A DNA stretch of 42,290 nt from Candidatus Komeilibacteria bacterium CG_4_10_14_0_2_um_filter_37_10 (lineage in GTDB: Bacteria; Patescibacteriota; Patescibacteriia; UBA1558): contig PFPO01000046.1 in the NCBI GenBank assembly GCA_002793075.1, positions 1 through 42,290 of the forward strand, given 5' to 3'. Position numbers and translations under genes: made by a program. The first letter of the stretch is position 1. Each line of letters begins with the position of its first letter. This document shows positions 35,806-42,290 of this stretch, piece by piece. The notes beneath the pieces were generated by a model. It made no database searches. It saw only the letters and a program-made list of their open reading frames with translations, and was not told where the DNA came from.

Positions 35806-35963
35806 AGATTGATATTGGATATTCTGATTGCTCAAAGGCCCTCGCAGCATGATAGAATATCCGATATCTCTGTATATAGCACCGCAAATATGCGGTGTAT
35901 ATCAGCGGATAATTCTTACCCTTTGATATACGCCTCATAAGGCAGAAGTAAAAGCTAGTCCCC
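35806..35963 (+). promoter_or_regulatory. Structured 5' leader, possible riboswitch or autoregulatory RNA
   Basis: A 15-bp stem, GATATTGGATATTCT (35811-35825) with AGAATATCCGATATC (35854-35868, one G-U), encloses a small hairpin whose loop has TCAAAGG (35832-35838). A second hairpin CACCGCA-AATA-TGCGGTG follows (35880-35897). CCTTTGA (35920-35926) can pair with the first loop over 7 bp as a pseudoknot, and GCCT-CATA-AGGC (35932-35943) lies near the start. I do not recognise a known riboswitch class. Confidence 0.5.
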
Positions 35964-38900
35964 ATGCCAAACAACCCGCAGTCACAAGTTGACCCGGTAG
36001 AGCGAGATATTGATGATAATTATTTATCACTCGCCCAAGCCAGCAAATATTGTAACTACTCGCAGGAGTATTTGTCTTTGCGCTGCCGACAAGGTAAATT
36101 AGTCGCTAAAAAGATTGGTCGTAACTGGTTTATTCACCGATCTTCACTGAGCAGCTATGTGGCTGAGAATGCCATTAGCTACAAGGGCAATAAGAAAGAC
36201 GAGCTATTTGCCGATCGCTTAGTTGATGACGCGATCAATACCGAGGTTGTAAATAAAATTAGTCAGCTTAATCATAGCTTACAAAGAACTACTTTCAGTT
36301 TAGCTAAAACAAACGAGATTTCTCATTTGGCTAAAACGCAAAGTAGTTTTTTTGATCTTTATAAAATTTTGACTAGCAAAATAGCTTGGCGAAAGGCAAT
36401 TGCCAGCTTTACACTTCTGACTTTACTTTCTTCTTCGCTGTATATCACACCAGCGGCGGCCGCCAGTTACAGCGAAGATCTTTCCAGTTTTGTTCGAGCC
36501 GCCAAAAAAGAAACTCAAGCTGTGGCTCAGACAGTCACAGCTTGGGGCAAAGCCAGCAAAGAGAAATTAGCTCAGTACCCGATTCTTAAACCAGTGATTG
36601 ATTTGGCGGGCGCTAAAAATAATTTACGCAGCACGATCGCTAACTGGCAAGGATCAGTAGCGGAAAAAAAGCAGGAACAAAAAAATACCGGTACTGTTGT
36701 CAATCAGCAAGCTTGGGAAATAGCTAAAAATAAAATTAATAGTTATTGGCAATTACTACAGCTGACCGGTGAAGGATCAGTAGTCGCCAAAGCAAGTCTC
36801 GACTTTAGTCAATTAGTAGCTACCGATACCCTCAGTAATGACGTTGCTGTATTTTATCAAAAGATAAAAAAGAACAACCTAGCACTAGCTGCGCAGACGC
36901 TGGATAATTTAAATTTTGCTTTTGCTGATTTGATTGATAGCTATCAGCAGTCAATGCAATTTCGTGTCGCGAGAATAGACAGTCTGACCAATCAATTCGC
37001 TACCGGTCCACGCGTAGCTGGCGTGACAGCAAACTCTGATGAAAATAACAAATTATCCGCAGCCTCTTTCTGGCGGAATATTTTTGGTGCGGTAGGACAA
37101 GATCTAAGAACTATTGGTACCACGATTCGCGTAGCGAAACAAAATCTAATTTACGGTTCTAATAAAGTGGTTTGGGATTTTCGTAATCTTTCTACCACTA
37201 CCCAAGATAATCTATCCCAAGCTGGCCAACGTTTGCAACGGGGACTGCAAATTTTGACACAGCATAGTTTTAGTAAGTTAGCTTCGCAACTGGAAACAAC
37301 CCGTTACCTAGCAAGTAATTTGAAAACCACTATCTTTGGTAGCAAGAAAGCAGCCAACCGTTTGGTGCTGGAACCGTATTTGGAAAATTTTGTTAACCCC
37401 GATGGCAATACTGCTACTTCGCAACAGCTGACTCAGTCGCTAGCTACTCAGCCAGGACTACTTGATCAATGGCTGAAAGATTTATCGTTAACCTTAAATC
37501 GCGTACCAGGATTGGCTGGCCGCGATGGCAAAGACGGACAACCTGGTAAGAATGGCAAAGATGGACAGCCCGGTAAAGATGGCAAGGACGCTCAACAAAT
37601 CGGATTGGATAGCAATAACCGTTGGACTGGCAGTAATATCTTCGAGAACCACGTTATGAACAATACGCAGAACGTTACTAACATTTTCAGTTCCAATATA
37701 TCTTCCGCTGCCGATCTAGTGATTAATAACAAACTAACCGTTGGTGATGGCGAGCCTAATGATCGATTAACCATTAATGCTAATTCTACTTTTAATGGCA
37801 ACGTAGTTATCAGTGGCGAATTGAACGCTACGAATTTGCATACACCATACAGCCACGTCATCACGGTAGCTAAGGGCGGTGGTGACTTCACAACTATCAA
37901 AGACGCTTTAAACAGCATTCATGATAATGTCAGTTCGGTAGTGGCGATTACTTCAGCTAATGGTCGCCTGTCGGATGTTACTTTTAGCAGTAGCCGATTA
38001 GTTGAAGATTATACTATTACCTTTACCTCGGGTACGGAATACTCAGTAGTTGGTTCTGTTTCTGGCGTTGAAGGAACTGGTACCTTGGGAACCGACTTTG
38101 TTTCTACTTCGGGTAAGCTGAGTATTCCCGCCAGTAATTTTGCGGGCAGTTGGTTGACAGGTGATGTCGCTACTATTTCTACCCAAGCTAGCCGTACACT
38201 CATTGTTGTGATGCCCGGCACTTATACGGAAGCTTCGCCATTGGTCATGAAAAGCTATGTGGACATTAAGGCCTATTCCTCAGACTGGCGTGATACTATT
38301 ATCAAAAATGGTTCAGATACTAATTTGATAACTGCTGCCGACGTCAGTAGTGTAGCGGGATGTACTTTGCAGCTAGTGGGGACTACTGCTTCTGCCCGCT
38401 CCCTTGTTGACGTTGGTAGTATGAACTTTTTATTAATTAACAATAAACTGCTTTACGAAGGCACAACCGCTGGTTATGGCGCTAGTATTACTACTGGCAC
38501 CTTAACTGTTGATGGTGGCGAGATGTCGAGCAGTGGCTTAGCACGGGCTATTTCTTTAACGGGTGCTGGGCAAGTAAATATTTGGAATAATAAATTATCA
38601 ACCACCACCGCAGATTTGTATGCTGACGCTGGTACGATTAATTCTTTTTATAACCGACTGGAGGGCAGTGGTAACAACGTGCAAGTAGCCAGCGGCGCTG
38701 TTATTAATTCCCAAAGTGATTATTTGGATAGCACCAAAATTGTTTCTACGGGTCGCTTTAATCGTTTAGGTCAAGCTAAAAACACTTTGGTAGTAAGTAC
38801 CGGACAAAATGGTGATTTTAATAGTATCACCGAAGCGTTGGCGGAAATTAATCGTCGAGCTGATGCTGCTGCGGCCAATCCCTACATCATCGAAGTATTA

Positions 38901-41537
38901 CCCGGAGTCTATAACGAGGCCATTACCCTGTTGCCTTATGTTGATGTGATTGGTGTTGGCGGTGAACTCACTACTAAAATTACGCAAGTTGATGCTGATG
39001 TGGTAACCGCCGCGAGCAATGCCAAACTGTCGGGATTCACTTTAGAAATAACAGCGGCCACAGCAGCTCGTTCACTGGTTAATATTGCGGCCACCTCACC
39101 AACAATTGACCAGATTAAATTGGTTTATAGTGGCGGTACTAGCGGTTATGGCTTTTATATCACCACGGGCTCACCACGAATCAGTAATGTTTTAGCGAGC
39201 GGCGCAGCACTAGCGCGCGGTATCTGGCAAAGCGGTAATGGCACAACCACTCTAGAACATTCAGCTATTACTTCAGCCACGGATGATATTTTAGCGGAAG
39301 GTGGTACGATCAATTCTTATTTCAATGTTTTGAATGGTAGTAATAATTTTAATATTGCCCTGGGCGCCACCCTTAATTCTGGTAATGATATTTTTGATAG
39401 CAGCAAAGTTAGCTCTAGTGGTACATTTGCTCGTTTAGGCGAACCAGCTAACACTATCTATGTAGCCAAAGGACAAGCCGCTCACTACAACACCATTACC
39501 GAAGCACTGAACGCCATTACTAGCGCGACGGTTACCAACCCCTATGTGATTAAAATATTCCCTGGCGTTTACAATGAAGCAGTGACACTCAAAGAGTATG
39601 TTGATGTGGTGGCCATTGGTGACGTCCATAGTATTATTATTAAACAAACTGATAACCCGGTAATAACTGGGTCTTCTAACAGCACATTAAAAGGTATGAC
39701 TCTGCAACTTGAGGGTGATACTACCGGTAAGGCGGTTGTGAGCTTGGGGACTAGCTCAACAGTGTTAGAAGATCTAGTTATCATCGGGACCAGCAATGTA
39801 TCTACTGGCATTGCGGTCAGTACTGGCTCGTCAACTATTGAGCGTACAAATATTTCCAGCGTTGCTTATGGCGTGAATCATTCCGGCGCCAGTGGACAGA
39901 CCACTCTGCGTAATAGCACGATCGTTGCCAGTACGGATGATATTTATATCAGTCAAGCCGGCGGTCAAGTACTATCTTATTTTAACCGGTTAAGCGGCAG
40001 TGGTAATCATTATCACACCATTGCCGGTACTACTTTAAAAGCAACCGGTGATATTACCACCACGACGACAGAAAATATTGTTAGTGGTACTACCGCGCCA
40101 GACTTTTTCCGTACCGGTCATATCATTCCATTGGAAAATAATATATTTGATTTGGGCGATGCGACGCATATTTGGCGCAGTGTTTATACAACGAACATAG
40201 TTTCACCTGGTGGTATTTTGGGAACAACGGCAGAAAATTTTGTTTTGAACACGGATAACGCTACCGCCGATAACGAAGCCATGAGTTTGGTTTTTGAAAG
40301 AGGAACGCTGACACCCAATGCTATATTGGGTTGGGATCAAATTAATGATCGTTTTACTTTTAATTATCCGATTAGAATAACTGATGGTGATGGCAGTGGT
40401 TCAACCTCGATTACTACGGACAGTATTAATTTGACGGTGGCCACGTATAATACCACCGGCGCTGCTGACCTCAACGTTATTTCAGCTAATGCTTTGAATT
40501 TAACTGGTGGAACTTCTCTGACAGCATTGGCAACAACCGGCGCTGCTAGTTTTGGCGCAGCAGCTGGCAATACAACTATCTCAGCCGGTGGCGCAACTTC
40601 CGACCTTACCTTAAACGCCGGCAGAAATCTCGATATGAACGCAGTTGGTAACATCACTGTGGATGGCGTTAACTACACGCTAACTACAACTGGTACAACT
40701 GGTGTAGATAGTACAGGCACGGTTACTGTGGATTCAGATACTAATGTTAATCTTGGTGGGCAGAAGATATCTTTAACAACAGATGGTGGCACCCTGGCTG
40801 ATGGGGAACTGGACTTTACCTCATCCGGGAACATCGACATTAACGCTAACGATACTATCTCTATTGATGGCACCACATTTAACATCACAACTACGGCTAA
40901 TTACTTAGCGACCATTGGTGGTAGTTATGGCGTTGATGCAGTTGGCGCCATTACGATGGACTCCGATTCCAATGTGGTAATTGGTGGTGCTGGTATCAGC
41001 ATGACTTCTGATGGTGGCATCTTAGCAATACAAGGCGATGGTGTTAGTCATTTGGATGTTATAAATACAGGCGGCGCCATTGATATGGACAGCGCTACTT
41101 TGACAGTAGATACAACTTCCAATATGTCTTTGAGTGCTGCTGATGGTTCAGTAACTGTTCAGGCCGGTGGTGCGACAAATGGTGATATGAATTTAACTGC
41201 TGCCGACGATTTCGTTCTTAATGTAACCGGTACCGGCAATATTGATTTTGGCGAGAATATTACTTTTGATGTGAATAACACGGGTACTTTTAGTTTAAAT
41301 ACCAACAATGGTGCTCTTTCCATCCAAGCAGGTGGATTAGTTAACGGCGATCTTAACCTGACAGCTGCCGATGCCCTGACTCTCACTTCTGCGGGCCTGA
41401 CTACCATGGATGTTAATGGTAATTTAGTCATCGACACTGAAGGCACAACCGCTATTACTTCGCTGGGTAACTATGGCTTAACAGTTAAGGGACCGGTACA
41501 TATATTGCCCAAACTACAAATGGTGCCTTTACCTTAA
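35964..41537 (+). CDS. Giant surface protein with N-terminal helix-turn-helix; frame broken near 41505
   Basis: The 1857-residue frame has, in order: an excisionase/MerR-like DNA-binding domain (19-67: YLSLAQASKYCNYSQEYLSL...GKLVAKKIGRNWFI); one hydrophobic segment (146-165) ending in PAAAAS; a helical region; a short collagen-like run of eight G-X-Y triplets (about 519-545); three beta-helix repeats each opening like VAKGGGDFTTIKDALNSI (about 631, 941 and 1166); a tail-fibre-like ENNIFDLGDATHIWRSVY (about 1390); then long Gly/Thr/Asp-rich beta repeats. A helix-turn-helix inside the cell joined through one membrane segment to an external adhesin-like part is the simplest reading. A frame change at about 41500-41505 ends the frame early at 41537; the repeat continues in another frame. 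Confidence 0.8.
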   Translation: MPNNPQSQVDPVERDIDDNYLSLAQASKYCNYSQEYLSLRCRQGKLVAKKIGRNWFIHRSSLSSYVAENAISYKGNKKDELFADRLVDDAINTEVVNKISQLNHSLQRTTFSLAKTNEISHLAKTQSSFFDLYKILTSKIAWRKAIASFTLLTLLSSSLYITPAAAASYSEDLSSFVRAAKKETQAVAQTVTAWGKASKEKLAQYPILKPVIDLAGAKNNLRSTIANWQGSVAEKKQEQKNTGTVVNQQAWEIAKNKINSYWQLLQLTGEGSVVAKASLDFSQLVATDTLSNDVAVFYQKIKKNNLALAAQTLDNLNFAFADLIDSYQQSMQFRVARIDSLTNQFATGPRVAGVTANSDENNKLSAASFWRNIFGAVGQDLRTIGTTIRVAKQNLIYGSNKVVWDFRNLSTTTQDNLSQAGQRLQRGLQILTQHSFSKLASQLETTRYLASNLKTTIFGSKKAANRLVLEPYLENFVNPDGNTATSQQLTQSLATQPGLLDQWLKDLSLTLNRVPGLAGRDGKDGQPGKNGKDGQPGKDGKDAQQIGLDSNNRWTGSNIFENHVMNNTQNVTNIFSSNISSAADLVINNKLTVGDGEPNDRLTINANSTFNGNVVISGELNATNLHTPYSHVITVAKGGGDFTTIKDALNSIHDNVSSVVAITSANGRLSDVTFSSSRLVEDYTITFTSGTEYSVVGSVSGVEGTGTLGTDFVSTSGKLSIPASNFAGSWLTGDVATISTQASRTLIVVMPGTYTEASPLVMKSYVDIKAYSSDWRDTIIKNGSDTNLITAADVSSVAGCTLQLVGTTASARSLVDVGSMNFLLINNKLLYEGTTAGYGASITTGTLTVDGGEMSSSGLARAISLTGAGQVNIWNNKLSTTTADLYADAGTINSFYNRLEGSGNNVQVASGAVINSQSDYLDSTKIVSTGRFNRLGQAKNTLVVSTGQNGDFNSITEALAEINRRADAAAANPYIIEVLPGVYNEAITLLPYVDVIGVGGELTTKITQVDADVVTAASNAKLSGFTLEITAATAARSLVNIAATSPTIDQIKLVYSGGTSGYGFYITTGSPRISNVLASGAALARGIWQSGNGTTTLEHSAITSATDDILAEGGTINSYFNVLNGSNNFNIALGATLNSGNDIFDSSKVSSSGTFARLGEPANTIYVAKGQAAHYNTITEALNAITSATVTNPYVIKIFPGVYNEAVTLKEYVDVVAIGDVHSIIIKQTDNPVITGSSNSTLKGMTLQLEGDTTGKAVVSLGTSSTVLEDLVIIGTSNVSTGIAVSTGSSTIERTNISSVAYGVNHSGASGQTTLRNSTIVASTDDIYISQAGGQVLSYFNRLSGSGNHYHTIAGTTLKATGDITTTTTENIVSGTTAPDFFRTGHIIPLENNIFDLGDATHIWRSVYTTNIVSPGGILGTTAENFVLNTDNATADNEAMSLVFERGTLTPNAILGWDQINDRFTFNYPIRITDGDGSGSTSITTDSINLTVATYNTTGAADLNVISANALNLTGGTSLTALATTGAASFGAAAGNTTISAGGATSDLTLNAGRNLDMNAVGNITVDGVNYTLTTTGTTGVDSTGTVTVDSDTNVNLGGQKISLTTDGGTLADGELDFTSSGNIDINANDTISIDGTTFNITTTANYLATIGGSYGVDAVGAITMDSDSNVVIGGAGISMTSDGGILAIQGDGVSHLDVINTGGAIDMDSATLTVDTTSNMSLSAADGSVTVQAGGATNGDMNLTAADDFVLNVTGTGNIDFGENITFDVNNTGTFSLNTNNGALSIQAGGLVNGDLNLTAADALTLTSAGLTTMDVNGNLVIDTEGTTAITSLGNYGLTVKGPVHILPKLQMVPLP

Positions 41538-42290
41538 CTGCTGGTGGCGCAACATCTGACCTTACCTTAAACGCGGGCCGTAATTTAGATTTCAACGCCG
41601 TTGGTAACATCACTGTGGATGGTGTGAACTACACCCTCACTACAACCGGTACCACTGGCATAGATAGTACGGGTACTGTCACGGTTGACTCAGACACTAA
41701 TGTTTCACTTGGCGGGCAGAAGATATCTTTAACAACAGATGGTGGCACCTTGGCTTCGGGGGAACTGGACTTTACCTCATCTGGGAACATCGACATTAAC
41801 GCTAACGATACTATTACTATTGATGGCACCACATTTAACATCACAACTACAGCTAATTACTTAGCGACAGTTACTGGCACCTATGATGTCGATGCGACCG
41901 GTGCCATTACCATGGACTCGGACGCATCTGCTACCCTATCTGGCGCTGGTGTTAACCTGCTCTCCGATGGCGCCCATACTCTTACTTTAACCTCAGCTCA
42001 AGACATCGATGTTAATGCTGCCACTAACTTTACCCTGGACACAACAGATGGCAGTATTGCTTTACAAGCCTCCGGTGCCGTAAATGGCGACATCTCTTTA
42101 ACAGCAGCAGATAACTTTGTCTTAAATGTGACCGGGACTGGTGACCTGGACTTTGGTGAGAGCACAACACTTAATGTCAATGGCACGGGCACCTTAGCTG
42201 TTAACACTAATGATGGCGCCATTACTATTCAATCTGGTGGCGCTGTTAACGGCGATCTTAATTTAACCGCAGCCGACGCTCTCACTTTAA
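41507..42290 (+). CDS. Continuation of the giant surface gene in the shifted frame (runs off window)
   Basis: From 41507 the frame reads AQTTNGAFTLTAGGATSDL and stays open to the window edge (784 bases, no stop). It repeats the preceding block almost word for word (ITVDGVNYTLTTTGTTG, GGQKISLTTDGGTLA, FTSSGNIDINANDT). No start codon or ribosome site fits, so it is the rest of the upstream gene, not a separate one. Equivalent bases of the two copies are 956 bp apart (40590 and 41546), which is 954 (318 codons) plus 2. An extra AT in the ATATAT at 41500-41505 would explain the shift. Confidence 0.75.

Noticed and set aside
41507-41514. Programmed -1 frameshift at GCCCAAAC
   Set aside because: The heptamer is out of phase with the incoming frame (codons CCC AAA), so the usual two-tRNA slip does not work; a 2-base AT insertion explains the arithmetic.

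Overview
The window looks like part of a Candidate Phyla Radiation (Patescibacteria, Parcubacteria-like) chromosome. The evidence is low-GC compact genes with short gaps, small single-domain housekeeping proteins, a VirB6/TrbL-like membrane protein, type IV pilus genes, two giant envelope-associated proteins, weak or absent Shine-Dalgarno sites with candidate leaderless genes, and EF-P and ArgS with non-textbook motifs. The lineage is inferred from gene content; no marker phylogeny was run. TAA, TAG and TGA all end intact genes here, so the code is the standard bacterial one.

Layout: 1-46 is the first 15 codons of a leftward lipoprotein-like gene. 748-5858 (+) holds a 1413-residue VirB6-like protein with a HExxH-containing soluble tail, then an unrecognised soluble protein. 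6461-8245 (-) is rpsF-ssb-rpsR-efp. 8521-10489 (+) is pilM, a lone receiver domain and a pilin-like protein. 11162-18743 (+) is pilD, ligA, gatC, gatA, a DedA-like gene, two DsbA-like thiol oxidoreductases and lgt. tRNA-Asp follows at 18846, then two tandem hairpin units. 19240-21447 (+) holds a pepD-like gene and a methyltransferase gene, each broken by one in-frame stop. 21458-23653 (+) encodes three membrane or membrane-linked proteins, including an SPFH-like one. 24222-31100 (+) is a small helical protein and a 2179-residue giant. 31153-33293 (-) is smpB-ssrA-infC-rpmI-rplT, that is trans-translation plus translation initiation. 33980-35590 (+) is argS. 35964 to the right edge is a giant repetitive surface protein with an N-terminal helix-turn-helix, interrupted by a frameshift near 41505.

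Five long gaps (about 225-640, 5915-6410, 10547-11060, 23698-24020 and 33333-33880) are filled by a composite family of palindromic repeats rather than genes. In three of them one end of the repeat starts directly at the T-tract of an intrinsic terminator. A separate 15-bp palindrome, CAACNCCNGGNGTTG, lies just upstream of the -35 box of three promoters (and near a fourth) and is the best candidate for an undescribed regulatory site. The other prominent oddity is the leader of the last giant gene: a strong promoter flanked by repeated TATCGG/CCGATA palindromes, followed by a two-hairpin RNA with a possible 7-bp pseudoknot, in front of a gene whose own product begins with a DNA-binding domain.
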